Shown: positions 9,544-18,039 of the stretch, one piece after another | How positions within the stretch are numbered: position 1 is the stretch's first letter | Layout of the letters: each line of letters begins with the position of its first letter | NCBI GenBank assembly: GCA_902629495.1 | Contig: CACORA010000013.1 | Coordinates: 1 to 56,659 of the forward strand | Origin: Planctomycetaceae bacterium | GTDB taxonomy: Bacteria > Planctomycetota > Planctomycetia > Pirellulales > UBA1268 | Direction of reading: 5' to 3' | DNA: 56,659 bases | Made by a program: the position numbers and the translations under genes | The notes under the pieces: model-generated | Told to the model about the DNA's origin: nothing | The model's input: only the letters and a program-made list of their open reading frames with translations | Databases searched by the model: none

Positions 9544-10929
9544 TTACGAACGGTTTTTCCTTTTCCGCTGCTCTTTCTTAAAGAAGGACGAGAGATCAAA
9601 TTCCTCTTTCTGAGGTTCACCGGGAGTGCTTCTTCCCGTCTTGAGGTACTCCTGCATCAAATCTGTGAGCTGTGTTGCAATCACGGGGTTCGCCTGAAGG
9701 CAATCCGTTGTCTCACCTATGTCACTCTCAAGATTATAAAGTTCGCGTTGTCCACTACGATGAAAAATGAGTTTCCATGGACCACGGCGAATGGCAAGTC
9801 CTCCCGGCGCTTGATGGATAGTTGCTTTCCGCAAAAACTCATCAGGTTGTGAAAGCAATGCAGGCAGCATGCTAACGCTGTCCTCCGCAGCATGTGCTGG
9901 TATTTCTGCACCAAGGATATCCGCACATGTTGCAAAAAGATCATTGAGACAGATTGTTTTTGCGTTGACAGAGTGACCCTCTATTTTCCCGGGCCAACGA
10001 GCAACAAATGGCTCGCGATGCCCCCCCTCATAGATACTGCTCTTTGATTCCCGAAGCGGTGGATAGGGACGCTTTGCGGCACCGTTATCACCCGTGGCGA
10101 TAACAAGTGTGTTGTTTGCCAGTCCCGTGGCATCAAGTGTTTCAAGGATCTGGCCTAACATCGCATCACCTTGAAACACCCAGTCACCATACCGACTCTC
10201 TTCCCCCGACACACCACCTTGTCCGATGAACTCCGGAGCCGGAGCAACTGGCGTGTGAGGCGGACACATTGGAACATAGAGAAAAAATGGAACCTGCTCT
10301 TTTGATCGCTGCTCAAGATAGGCGACAGCCTGCTTTATCATGAGCGGCTGATTTTCAACGGCCTCCACATGCGCCACGACACGGTCCTGCTCAATAATCG
10401 AGCCAATATTTCGTGCATGTGTAAATCCGAAAAAGTAATCAAAGCCAATGGCGTTAGGCCCATCTGTAAGCTGTGCTCCAATGGGAAGGTTGTCTTCAGT
10501 ACCAGGCTTTCCATCGACCCAATTCATTCCAAGATGCCATTTTCCAATGCATGCCGTGTGGTACCCATGCTGTTTAAGGAATGATGCAACGGTAGGCCGC
10601 TGGCGTGGAATAATTGGCGGAGAATACGTCTTCAACACTCCAAATTGACCAATGCGACATGGATAGCGCCCCGTCAGAAGACCATAGCGTGTGGGCGTGC
10701 AATTCGCCGCGGCAGAATGCGCATCAGTAAACCTCATGCCCTCCTCAGCGAGACGATCAATATTGGGTGTTCTGAACATGCTTTCGGCCCGATAGCTCGT
10801 CGGTTGACCAAAACCCATGTCGTCAAAGAGCACAACAACAATATTTGGTGTGCCAAGGCCGTCATTGGCAAACGTATGACTCACAGCCATCATGAACAAA
10901 AGAGTGATCATCAGGACATATCTATCCAT
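9544..10929 (-). CDS. Secreted sulfatase (Cys-type, CTPTR variant)
   Basis: This 461-residue sulfatase begins at ATG 10927-10929 with signal peptide residues 1-21 (ending HTFA). A GTG at 11037 would add 36 residues ahead of the signal and is unlikely. NIVVVLFDDMGFGQP gives Asp36-37, and the formylglycine motif is CTPTR at residues 77-81, with Thr in place of the usual Ser but within the CxPxR consensus. ACIGKWHLG and ATGDNGAAKR are typical N-acetylgalactosamine/arylsulfatase-type blocks. It is followed five bases later by the next sulfatase. The C-terminus is basic (KKEQRKRKNRS). Confidence 0.93.
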   Translation of the reverse strand: MDRYVLMITLLFMMAVSHTFANDGLGTPNIVVVLFDDMGFGQPTSYRAESMFRTPNIDRLAEEGMRFTDAHSAAANCTPTRYGLLTGRYPCRIGQFGVLKTYSPPIIPRQRPTVASFLKQHGYHTACIGKWHLGMNWVDGKPGTEDNLPIGAQLTDGPNAIGFDYFFGFTHARNIGSIIEQDRVVAHVEAVENQPLMIKQAVAYLEQRSKEQVPFFLYVPMCPPHTPVAPAPEFIGQGGVSGEESRYGDWVFQGDAMLGQILETLDATGLANNTLVIATGDNGAAKRPYPPLRESKSSIYEGGHREPFVARWPGKIEGHSVNAKTICLNDLFATCADILGAEIPAHAAEDSVSMLPALLSQPDEFLRKATIHQAPGGLAIRRGPWKLIFHRSGQRELYNLESDIGETTDCLQANPVIATQLTDLMQEYLKTGRSTPGEPQKEEFDLSSFFKKEQRKRKNRS

Positions 10930-11200
10930 CTCAACAAAGCCTCTGTTTCTAAAATGGCACAGGCCAATCGCAATGACTGGACCCTTTGTAAAAAATAATG
11001 GAAGAGTACTGTATGCCGACAACCGGAACCTTGTCACCTGAGTATCTTTTTTCAGCAGGACTTCCAGAAAGGTTCCTCTTCAAAGCCGTGTTCCCACACA
11101 CAACAGCACTCCTCGCATCCTCTGCATCGTAGGCCACGCCTCCCATCCATTCATCACGCCTTCAAAAACAACACTAATGTGCCATTAATGCAATGGTGCA

Positions 11201-12568
11201 TCAGGCATGAAACAGACTCTCGTAATGTTTCGATCGAGCGTAGATACCACCACTCTCACGAAAAAATTCGGCGTCGAGGTCAAAAAAACCATTACGAATG
11301 TGCTGCCACGAAGCATGCTGCACTGGATGATACGATTGCATCTGCTCCCAACCTGCATAATTCTGCTGCCCATTGGTTTCAAGCACACCCACACGCAGGC
11401 CAGGTAACGGCTTCATCCGAGCAGCAAGATTTTTGTGCCAATCCACCAGTATTGGATTGACCGTCAGATCAGCACAAAAGCATGGAAGCTGTCGTTCGGC
11501 TGCCGCCTCAAGAATTTTCAACGTCATACTGAGTGTCTTTGCAATGCCTTTGACGGCCACTGCGCCATATCCCATGTCAGCACGACGGTGGACATCATCA
11601 GACGTATGCGCACTTTCATCAGCAGCAATTCGCACACCGAGATCCGCGACATCTATCTCGTGATGCTCTGGAAATGGCTCTTCGACAAGAATGATCTGAT
11701 CAAAGGCACCTATTTTTTCAGCATGGTCAAGAAATTGGCAGAAGGTTTCCTTTGTCTCGTACCGGCCATTGGCATCAAAGTAATATGGAATGCGACCATC
11801 GTTCGTATATTCCGTTTCTCTCGTGCCAATAGCCCTGTGAATAGCCGTCAGACGCTGTTTGTCTTGTTCCAGCATTTCCTTTTGTGAACCAGGCTGACCG
11901 ATCTTGATCTTGAGAAAGAAATGACCTGCATCGACAAGACGAATAACCTCGTCAAGACTGACTCCGTATGAAATAAGAGGCACAACGGCAAGTTTTGCTT
12001 GCCGGAAAGAAATGACAGGCTGATACGCCGAGGGAATCATCTCATCAAACTGCTCAAGACCACGCTCACGCGCATAGAGCAGCCATGCTGCATGATCCAT
12101 TGGCACGAGCGCATTGAGTACAAAGGTCTTTCGTAGGTTTGGATTCTTGGTGATTGCCTGCCCATAGCGATACACTTCTGGCAGTACTTGTTCCAACCAA
12201 TCGATTGGGGTCGTGAATGGGATGGATTGTCCAATTGTCAGACCATACTCCAATAGAGCAAACATGAGGCTATTTCCACCTGCTTCGGAGTGTGCATTGA
12301 AGATAGACGCGTCTGACCAGAGAACGCTTTGGGTTCCAAGACCAACGGACGTACTCCCAGATGTACTCTGCACATAGGCAAGTGACTGCCAGAGTTCGGT
12401 GAGGTACCCTCCCTTGAAGCCAAATGGCTGTCGAAGTTTTTCGCGTTCAAAGGTTGTACTCACCCGCGCTATGTGGATAGCCGGCGTGGGATGTTCCGCC
12501 TGAATCAAGCGACGGCAGCTGGCCGCTGTCATTGCCGCAAGGACTTGTCTTCGTGTAGGTGTGACCAT
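11201..12568 (-). CDS. Mandelate racemase/muconate lactonizing enzyme-like protein (enolase superfamily)
   Basis: The 455-residue protein has enolase-superfamily catalytic residues in order: KIK at 220-222 (KxK base), FDAN with Asp265, VEEPF with Glu296/297, AADES with Asp317/Glu318, and Lys340 on the opposite face. This pattern fits the MLE/dipeptide-epimerase branch, which abstracts a proton alpha to a carboxylate. The N-terminus TRRQVLAA resembles a twin-arginine signal with a short hydrophobic part, suggesting export. A strong ribosome site (GAGGTGG) precedes ATG 12566-12568. It heads the fucosidase/sulfatase cluster but leaves 271 bases before the next gene, so operon membership is probable, not shown. 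Substrate unknown; L-fuconate is only a guess. Confidence 0.85.
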   Translation of the reverse strand: MVTPTRRQVLAAMTAASCRRLIQAEHPTPAIHIARVSTTFEREKLRQPFGFKGGYLTELWQSLAYVQSTSGSTSVGLGTQSVLWSDASIFNAHSEAGGNSLMFALLEYGLTIGQSIPFTTPIDWLEQVLPEVYRYGQAITKNPNLRKTFVLNALVPMDHAAWLLYARERGLEQFDEMIPSAYQPVISFRQAKLAVVPLISYGVSLDEVIRLVDAGHFFLKIKIGQPGSQKEMLEQDKQRLTAIHRAIGTRETEYTNDGRIPYYFDANGRYETKETFCQFLDHAEKIGAFDQIILVEEPFPEHHEIDVADLGVRIAADESAHTSDDVHRRADMGYGAVAVKGIAKTLSMTLKILEAAAERQLPCFCADLTVNPILVDWHKNLAARMKPLPGLRVGVLETNGQQNYAGWEQMQSYHPVQHASWQHIRNGFFDLDAEFFRESGGIYARSKHYESLFHA

Positions 12569-12893
12569 GTGTATTCCACCTCATTTTCTCTCAATTGCCT
12601 GCGTGTGATGGTCTCAAATGAGACGTTCTCACCACCGCCGAACTCCTACAGAATAAAAAGATCTCAATGTGCAAAAAGCGCAAAATGGGCCAGAGTATTT
12701 CGCATTCCATACGATTTGGTGAGAAAAAAAGTGACGTCCGGAGAACCCGAACATGTTTTTCTGTTGAACTCCCCCCAGGAAATAAGGTATTATTGTTCCA
12801 CGCCGTGAGGGGAACATTTCTATGATGTTTTGATTTCCCGTTCAGCCGTGCTTTTTCATACTTTTTATTTATTTTGCTCTGAGGAGAGTTGAC
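12569..12893. other. Divergent intergenic region
   Basis: This gap lies between the divergent enolase-superfamily gene and the DUF1559 gene. It holds the plus-strand promoter at 12764-12793 and, from 12794, a GTTCC...GGGAAC inverted pair just past the predicted transcription start. The minus-strand ribosome site of the enolase-like gene lies next to 12569. No further gene is seen. Confidence 0.6.
12764..12793 (+). promoter_or_regulatory. Candidate sigma-70 promoter for the DUF1559 gene
   Basis: TTGAAC (12764-12769) and TATTAT (12788-12793) are 18 bases apart. This predicts a start near 12800 and a leader of about 95 bases before ATG 12894. It is the best match in this divergent gap, judged by eye only. 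Confidence 0.5.
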
Positions 12894-14048
12894 ATGACTT
12901 CCACTTCCGTTCGCAGAACTCAACATCTGAGTCGTCATGCGTTCACCCTGGTCGAACTACTTGTGGTGATAGCCATCATCGGCGTTCTGATCGGTCTTCT
13001 TCTACCTGCTGTTCAATCAGCACGTGAAGCAGCTCGTCGGAGTGCCTGTACGAATAACATGAAACAACTTGGTATTGCCAATCATAATTTCATCGATGCC
13101 AACCAGCGATTTGTAGCACCCATTTACGAAAATGGACGAGGCAAAGGGCGAGAAGGAGGCGGACCGCTTGTGCATCTTCTCCCCTTCAATGAAAACAGCA
13201 CATTATATGACGCCATCCCAGACCTGAATCCAACAACCGGTGGAACAGGTAATTCAGGGCTGCATGTTCAAGCTCAAACAAAGGCAGATGGCGTGCGAGT
13301 GCGTCAATCGTTCGTCCCAGGCCTCAGTTGTCCATCGGACGATGTTGACGGATTTGTTGATGCTGGCATGAGTGCCGCAAACCATTGCTTTGATGGGTAT
13401 CGCTTTTCTGGTGGACCAATCTCCATGTCTGGAAAAGGAAATCCGAACTGCCCATGTAGCGTGAACTACAATTCCTTCCGCCCCAAACTGCCGGGTGAAA
13501 AAAACAGTCAGTACACGGCACGGTTCCATGAAGGAAAGAATCCGACCTTTGGTCAAAATGTTGCTCAGGGTCAGAGGAAGGCGAGTCCACCAGGATGCAT
13601 GCATCGCAATGGAATTGCATACAACTGGAACGGAACAGGTGAGACCAAGGAGCTCGGAGTTGTTCGACTTCAGCAGGTTTCCGATGGTCTCTCCAACACG
13701 ATTCTCATGGGAGAATCTCGGATGGAGTGTTCACATCAAACCCGAACGAGTTTTGCTCACGGTAGTGACTGCGAGCGACTCAGCACAATGATTCCGATTA
13801 ACTACGATTCGTGTAAATATGGAACAACTGCTGCGGGGTCACTTGCTGCCGCCCAGGCGGAAGGGCTCGATGGCTGTTCAGCAAGCCACAATTGGCGAAC
13901 TGAGCGAGGCTTTAAGAGTAACCATCCTGGCACTGTCAATGTTCTGATGGCCGATGGTGCCGTGAGAACGCTGAGTGAATCAATGGACCATTACACGTTC
14001 AATCGGCTGGGGAATCGTGCAGATGGTAACCCAGCATCGGTAGACTAA
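12894..14048 (+). CDS. DUF1559 domain prepilin-like protein
   Basis: This 384-residue protein has a type IV prepilin-type leader (basic start, then the FTLVELLVV helix at about residues 18-45) and the QSAREAARR motif that opens DUF1559. The body has a CPSDD segment and the C-terminal block GTVNVLMADGAVRTLSES with NRLG, typical of the H-X9-DG form of these proteins. DUF1559 proteins are abundant in Planctomycetota and are thought to be pseudopilin-like secreted surface or secretion-apparatus proteins. GAGGAG upstream supports the start. A hairpin and a lipoprotein gene follow, the usual planctomycete pairing. Confidence 0.95.
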   Translation: MTSTSVRRTQHLSRHAFTLVELLVVIAIIGVLIGLLLPAVQSAREAARRSACTNNMKQLGIANHNFIDANQRFVAPIYENGRGKGREGGGPLVHLLPFNENSTLYDAIPDLNPTTGGTGNSGLHVQAQTKADGVRVRQSFVPGLSCPSDDVDGFVDAGMSAANHCFDGYRFSGGPISMSGKGNPNCPCSVNYNSFRPKLPGEKNSQYTARFHEGKNPTFGQNVAQGQRKASPPGCMHRNGIAYNWNGTGETKELGVVRLQQVSDGLSNTILMGESRMECSHQTRTSFAHGSDCERLSTMIPINYDSCKYGTTAAGSLAAAQAEGLDGCSASHNWRTERGFKSNHPGTVNVLMADGAVRTLSESMDHYTFNRLGNRADGNPASVD

Positions 14049-14081
14049 GTTTTTGCGTTCCGAAACAATATGGTGTACAGC

Positions 14082-14124
14082 GTTGATGCTGATGCCCCGA
14101 GTGGCATCAGCATCAACCTTTTTT
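14082..14124 (+). terminator. Perfect 15-bp hairpin with T-run (terminator or attenuator)
   Basis: GTTGATGCTGATGCC (14082-14096) pairs perfectly with GGCATCAGCATCAAC (14103-14117) around a six-base loop and is followed by C and six T. It lies between the DUF1559 stop and the ribosome site of the lipoprotein (GGGAGA near 14127), so it either ends transcription or lowers readthrough into the lipoprotein gene. Confidence 0.85.
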
Positions 14125-14138
14125 CTGGGAGAATTTTT

Positions 14139-14675
14139 ATGTCAGAGTCGAATCGGTTGTTTCTTCGTTATTGTGTGTGTGTAACTGTTCTCTTTGGTGG
14201 ACTGTTGTCTGTGAGTGGCTGTGGATACCGACGGCCAGCAACCGTCAAAACGTCAGGGCGTGTCACGCTGGATGGAGAGCCTGTTGCAGAAGCAGCCTTG
14301 ATGTTTGTTGGGTCCACCGGCAGACCATCATCTGCGAATACTGATGCAAATGGCGAATTCAAGGTGACGACATATGGCCGGAACGATGGCCTTGCTCCAG
14401 GAGAGTATAAGGTCAGCGTCGCACAATTTGTCCTGCTGCCAAAGTATCAGGAACGGTATGAGGCTGCACAGGAGCGGGCAAGACAAGAGGCTGAACAAAG
14501 TGGGGATGATGAAGTGGAAGATGTTGAAATGGCTTTTCCGGATAGCGCCTACACGAATGGACTTCCAGAAAAATATGCCGAAATCGAGACCACAGATATC
14601 TCTGTGACAATCGATAAGTCAACTCGGGATGAGCCGCTTCTTATTGAACTGACCTCCGAGTCAGAAGAAAAATAA
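14139..14675 (+). CDS. Lipoprotein with transthyretin/carboxypeptidase-regulatory-like domain
   Basis: The 178-residue protein starts at ATG 14139 with GGGAGA about eight bases upstream. The frame opens earlier (14070), but that would add a nonsignal extension running through the hairpin. The leader ends in a lipobox VSGC, so the Cys is lipidated. It is followed by a beta-sandwich segment: GRVTLDGEPVAEAALMFVG, DANGEFKVTTYG and GEYKVSVAQ, as in carboxypeptidase regulatory-like domains. A charged E/D-rich stretch lies near residue 125. Such lipoproteins regularly follow DUF1559 genes in Planctomycetota; their function is not established. Confidence 0.88.
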   Translation: MSESNRLFLRYCVCVTVLFGGLLSVSGCGYRRPATVKTSGRVTLDGEPVAEAALMFVGSTGRPSSANTDANGEFKVTTYGRNDGLAPGEYKVSVAQFVLLPKYQERYEAAQERARQEAEQSGDDEVEDVEMAFPDSAYTNGLPEKYAEIETTDISVTIDKSTRDEPLLIELTSESEEK

Positions 14676-14701
14676 CGTCCCAATGTGATCATCATATACC
14701 T

Positions 14702-14740
14702 CAGGAGGCATGACGTTCTGTCGTCGTGCCTCCTGTTTTT
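14702..14740 (+). terminator. Strong terminator between convergent genes
   Basis: CAGGAGGCATGACG (14702-14715) pairs with CGTCGTGCCTCCTG (14722-14735), with one T-G wobble and a six-base loop. TTTTT follows at 14736-14740. It ends the lipoprotein transcript just before the convergent pxpA stop at 14750. Confidence 0.9.
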
Positions 14741-14749
14741 ACTTAAAGC

Positions 14750-15499
14750 TCATGTAAACCGACGAACGACTATTGAATGCTGCCTCAAGGCGGTACGAAT
14801 GGCATCGGCGATCTCAATAGCGTTTTCCCCATCGCCGTGAATGCAGAGGGTGTCCGCGTGCACTGGCAGTGTGTCGCCATCGGCTGTCACCACGCCCTGT
14901 TCATCAACAAGTCGTACTGCCTGCTCGGACGCCTGACGAGGATCTGAAATGGATGCCCCAGCATCTGACCGCGGAACAAGATGCCCGGACTTCATATACA
15001 TCCTGTCAGCGAATGCTTCCCGAGCAACTCGAAGTCCCTGTCTTTGAGCGATCTCTGCAAGCACGCTGCCGGCCATTGCCACAACCACGATCTGCGGCCA
15101 CTCAGCCTGAACCGCAGAAGCAACAGCTGAAGCCAGAACATCATCACGCCCCACCTGATGATACAGCCCTCCGTGCAGCTTGATGTGGTGCGGTGGTTCA
15201 CCAGCCGTTTTTTCAAGGAAGGATACTTGTTCGCACACAAGGGCTGTCGCCTGGTCCGAAGACAGTGGGATTTCACGACGGCCAAAATGCTCCAGATCTC
15301 GATGCCCTGGATGGGCACCGATGGCAGTCCCATGTTCACGAGCAATCGCGATCGCCTCGTGCATGTCAGAGAGACTGCCAGCATGTGCGCCACAGGCGAT
15401 ATTCGCTGAGGAAACCAGTGGAATGAGACCTGCGTCGTGACCTATCCCTTCACCGACATCACAATTCACGTCGATGGTTCGCCCCATGGCCTGGCTCAT
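14750..15499 (-). CDS. pxpA: 5-oxoprolinase subunit A (LamB/YcsF family)
   Basis: This 249-residue protein has the complete YcsF signature: DVNCDVGEG near residue 10, ANIACGAHAG near 33, GAHPGHRD near 61, and HIKLHGGLYHQ near 104. With PxpB and PxpC it forms the ATP-dependent 5-oxoprolinase that opens the ring of 5-oxoproline (pyroglutamate) to glutamate in the cytosol. Its ATG overlaps the stop of the upstream pxpB-pxpC fusion as ATGA (15496-15499), so the two are translationally coupled. Length is normal for the family (about 250). Confidence 0.95.
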   Translation of the reverse strand: MSQAMGRTIDVNCDVGEGIGHDAGLIPLVSSANIACGAHAGSLSDMHEAIAIAREHGTAIGAHPGHRDLEHFGRREIPLSSDQATALVCEQVSFLEKTAGEPPHHIKLHGGLYHQVGRDDVLASAVASAVQAEWPQIVVVAMAGSVLAEIAQRQGLRVAREAFADRMYMKSGHLVPRSDAGASISDPRQASEQAVRLVDEQGVVTADGDTLPVHADTLCIHGDGENAIEIADAIRTALRQHSIVVRRFT

Positions 15500-17100
15500 G
15501 ACAGTCCCCTTCGTAGATTCTGAAAAAGGTCCTCGCAGTGCTGCAAGGCTTCATACGCCTCATCAATCGTTGTTGGCTCCAACCGAATCTCATCACCTGG
15601 GCGTACCTGCGCTGCAAGCGGTACATCCGCATGGATAACCGTACCGACAACCGGGTATCCACCAGTTGTTTGAGCATCTGCCAGTAAAATAATGGGGGTT
15701 CCATCAGGAGGTAATTGGATTGTTCCAGGAAATACCGCCGTGCTTGGAAGGAGCCCCTCCTCTTCGTTACACAACACGGGTTTGCCTTCCAGACGAAGAC
15801 CCATGCGATTAGAGCGGCTACTTCCATGAAACACCTGATTCCAGATGCCTGATATGTCGCAGGCGGTATCTGCATGGGGAATGACACGGAGCACTCGAGG
15901 GGCCTTCGAAGTCATAAGCGTTTCTGGAACTCGGCCGATCAACCGATGTCGTCCGGAAGGAGGGAGCGTTGACAGGCAATCACCGGCCTTTAATGCGCGC
16001 CCATGAAAGCCTCCAAGGCCTGCTACAGCAAGCGTACTCCGACTTGAGAGTACAACTGGCACATCAATGCCACCGGCGATGGCAAGATAGCCTCGACACC
16101 CTGTTTTCGAATGCCCCATCGTGACTTGCGTGCCTGCGGAAAGATGCACCACCTGTCCATGTGGCAGACCGGGGAATTCTGCACCAACCACGACAATAGC
16201 TGCATCATGCTCAAAACGCAGCGTTGGCCCCAATACCGTGCATTCAAGCACGGCAGCATCTACGGGATTGCCAACGAAGAGATTCGCAAGCCTCATCGAG
16301 ACATGGTCTGCTGCCCCAGAAAGAGGAACGCCTTCTCGACGATACCCGTGTCGCCCTAGATCTTGAACGGTTGTAAAGAGGCCTGGTTGGACAACCGTGA
16401 TGGTCCCGGTGACGGCCGGCCGTGGATTGCTGGGTGTCGGCACCGGCTTTTTCTGATCGATTTCATGAACCTCGGTAAACCGGACATGATCTCCAACCTC
16501 AAAAGTCGATGGCTTTGAACGCCTTGCATCAAAGAGCTTGACGGCTGAATGACCAATCAGATTCCATCCTCCCGGACTTTCGAATGGATACACTCCCGTG
16601 TGACCTCCACCAATCCCAACAGCTCCAGTAGGCACATGGGTGCGTGGATTCGCACGTCGAGGTGTCCAAAGTTTTTTGGGCAACCCTTTGAGGTACCCAA
16701 AGCCTGGCAGAAAGCCGATGGACTCAACAAGATAATCAGCATCTGCATGCAGTGAGATCAGGTATTCCCGACTGATGCGATGATACCTGCAAACATCATC
16801 AATATCCGAACCGTTGTACGACACCTCGATTTCATGCGTTGCTGCAGTTGGAGCATTCTGCACCGCTGCCTCACTGGCAACGGCAAGTACTTTTTCCCTT
16901 AGCGCCTGCATATCTCGACTCATCATCGGCGCTATCGCCACCGTAACCCGACCCGCTGAGGGAACAATATCCTCCACCTCAGGCAAGGCTTGTGTGAGCA
17001 GTGCATCAACAACGGCTCGCACACGAGACACCGTGTGGGATGCCTCATTTTCACAGAAAGACAGCGCGATTGCTCTGTCACCAACAAGAGAGGAGTCCAT
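15496..17100 (-). CDS. pxpBC: 5-oxoprolinase subunits B and C fused (PxpB-PxpC, KipI-KipA-like)
   Basis: A single 534-residue frame encodes both subunits. Residues about 1-215 are PxpB/KipI-like (GFLPGFGYLKGLP near 152, PTGAVGIGGGHTGVYP near 175, GGWNLIG). Residues about 225-534 are PxpC/KipA-like (VVQPGLFTTVQDLGRHGYR near 232, GGYPVVGTVI near 490). A proline-rich linker joins them. ATG 17098-17100 has AAGGA upstream; a TTG codon directly before it is not needed. Elsewhere the subunits are often separate genes; here fusion fixes their ratio. Coupled by ATGA to pxpA. Confidence 0.93.
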   Translation of the reverse strand: MDSSLVGDRAIALSFCENEASHTVSRVRAVVDALLTQALPEVEDIVPSAGRVTVAIAPMMSRDMQALREKVLAVASEAAVQNAPTAATHEIEVSYNGSDIDDVCRYHRISREYLISLHADADYLVESIGFLPGFGYLKGLPKKLWTPRRANPRTHVPTGAVGIGGGHTGVYPFESPGGWNLIGHSAVKLFDARRSKPSTFEVGDHVRFTEVHEIDQKKPVPTPSNPRPAVTGTITVVQPGLFTTVQDLGRHGYRREGVPLSGAADHVSMRLANLFVGNPVDAAVLECTVLGPTLRFEHDAAIVVVGAEFPGLPHGQVVHLSAGTQVTMGHSKTGCRGYLAIAGGIDVPVVLSSRSTLAVAGLGGFHGRALKAGDCLSTLPPSGRHRLIGRVPETLMTSKAPRVLRVIPHADTACDISGIWNQVFHGSSRSNRMGLRLEGKPVLCNEEEGLLPSTAVFPGTIQLPPDGTPIILLADAQTTGGYPVVGTVIHADVPLAAQVRPGDEIRLEPTTIDEAYEALQHCEDLFQNLRRGLS

Positions 17101-17222
17101 CAAACGAATTCCTTACTTCTCCTGAAACGAGATTCTTTGCAGGCCTCATTGCCCCGAAAAAAAGCCTGCCTTCGACGAATCCACATATCCATGCGCACAA
17201 TACTCTTTCTGGAGACTTTCAC

Positions 17223-17996
17223 GTGCGAGTAGAACTCATTCCATCTAGTGTATCCCATCCTGAGGGTGAAAGAGCCCCTCAGTTTTTATCCAGTTATCTT
17301 ATTGATGATACACTCGTCATCGATGGTGGATCCGTTGGACTGTTAGCCGACATCGCAAGACAAAAAGCTATTCAACACGTTGTTTTAACGCACGCCCATC
17401 TAGATCACGTGGCCAGCCTGCCACTGTTTATTGAAACCGTCTACTCTCCGGGGCCTGACTGTGTTGAGGTCCTTGCCCATCCAGCAATCCTGAAACAAAT
17501 ACGAAACGATCTCTTTAATAACTCGACGTGGCCTGACTTTATTGAACTCTCCACAGCAGACGATGCCTTCATGCAGGTCACTGCCATGGAGCCACTTACG
17601 ACTGTGGAACGGTCCGGATGCCGAATCACGCCAGTCCCCGTCCATCATGCCCCCCACACATATGGAATGATTGTAGATGATGGCACGTCATGTGTTGTCT
17701 TTGCCGCTGATACGGGCCCGACAGAACAGATCTGGAAAGAAGCATCGCAATACGCAAACCTCAAGGCCGTCTTTTTGGAATGTAGCTTTCCAAATGAAAT
17801 GGAAGCATTTGCAGCAAAGACAGGTCATCTGTGCCCACGTACGTTTGTTGATCAATGTAAATGGGTCCCGGATACAGTGCGGATTATCACGGTTCACAGG
17901 AAAGCCCGGTACCGTGATGAGATTGCAAGTCAACTGAGTACGTATAACCTTCCCAATGTTGAGATCATCACGTCTGGCAAGGCCTACATGTTCTGA
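17223..17996 (+). CDS. Metallo-beta-lactamase-fold protein, class II cyclic-nucleotide phosphodiesterase-like
   Basis: The 257-residue protein starts at GTG 17223 with GGAGA seven bases upstream. The frame is open back to 17001, but that part overlaps the divergent pxpBC coding region and promoter. THAHLDH (His57, His59, Asp61, His62) is the dizinc-binding motif, HHAPHTYG supplies a third histidine set and FAADTGP the bridging Asp. The overall arrangement (short loops, IDGG near 34-37, C-terminal TVHRKARY) resembles class II cAMP phosphodiesterases. A general hydrolase role is safe; cAMP as substrate is only inferred. It stands alone between pxpBC and a convergent DUF1559 gene. Confidence 0.82.
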   Translation: MRVELIPSSVSHPEGERAPQFLSSYLIDDTLVIDGGSVGLLADIARQKAIQHVVLTHAHLDHVASLPLFIETVYSPGPDCVEVLAHPAILKQIRNDLFNNSTWPDFIELSTADDAFMQVTAMEPLTTVERSGCRITPVPVHHAPHTYGMIVDDGTSCVVFAADTGPTEQIWKEASQYANLKAVFLECSFPNEMEAFAAKTGHLCPRTFVDQCKWVPDTVRIITVHRKARYRDEIASQLSTYNLPNVEIITSGKAYMF

Positions 17997-18039
17997 ATGA
18001 CGTCTAACGTCGTAGAAAACCCTACCGGAGAACACGTGG

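Noticed and set aside
10930..11037. GTG start giving 36 extra residues for the third sulfatase
   Set aside because: ATG 10927-10929 begins a clear signal peptide; the extension has no signal features or ribosome site.
17001..17222. Long N-terminal extension of the metallo-beta-lactamase-fold protein
   Set aside because: It runs antisense through the pxpBC start and is unlike the family; GTG 17223 has a ribosome site.
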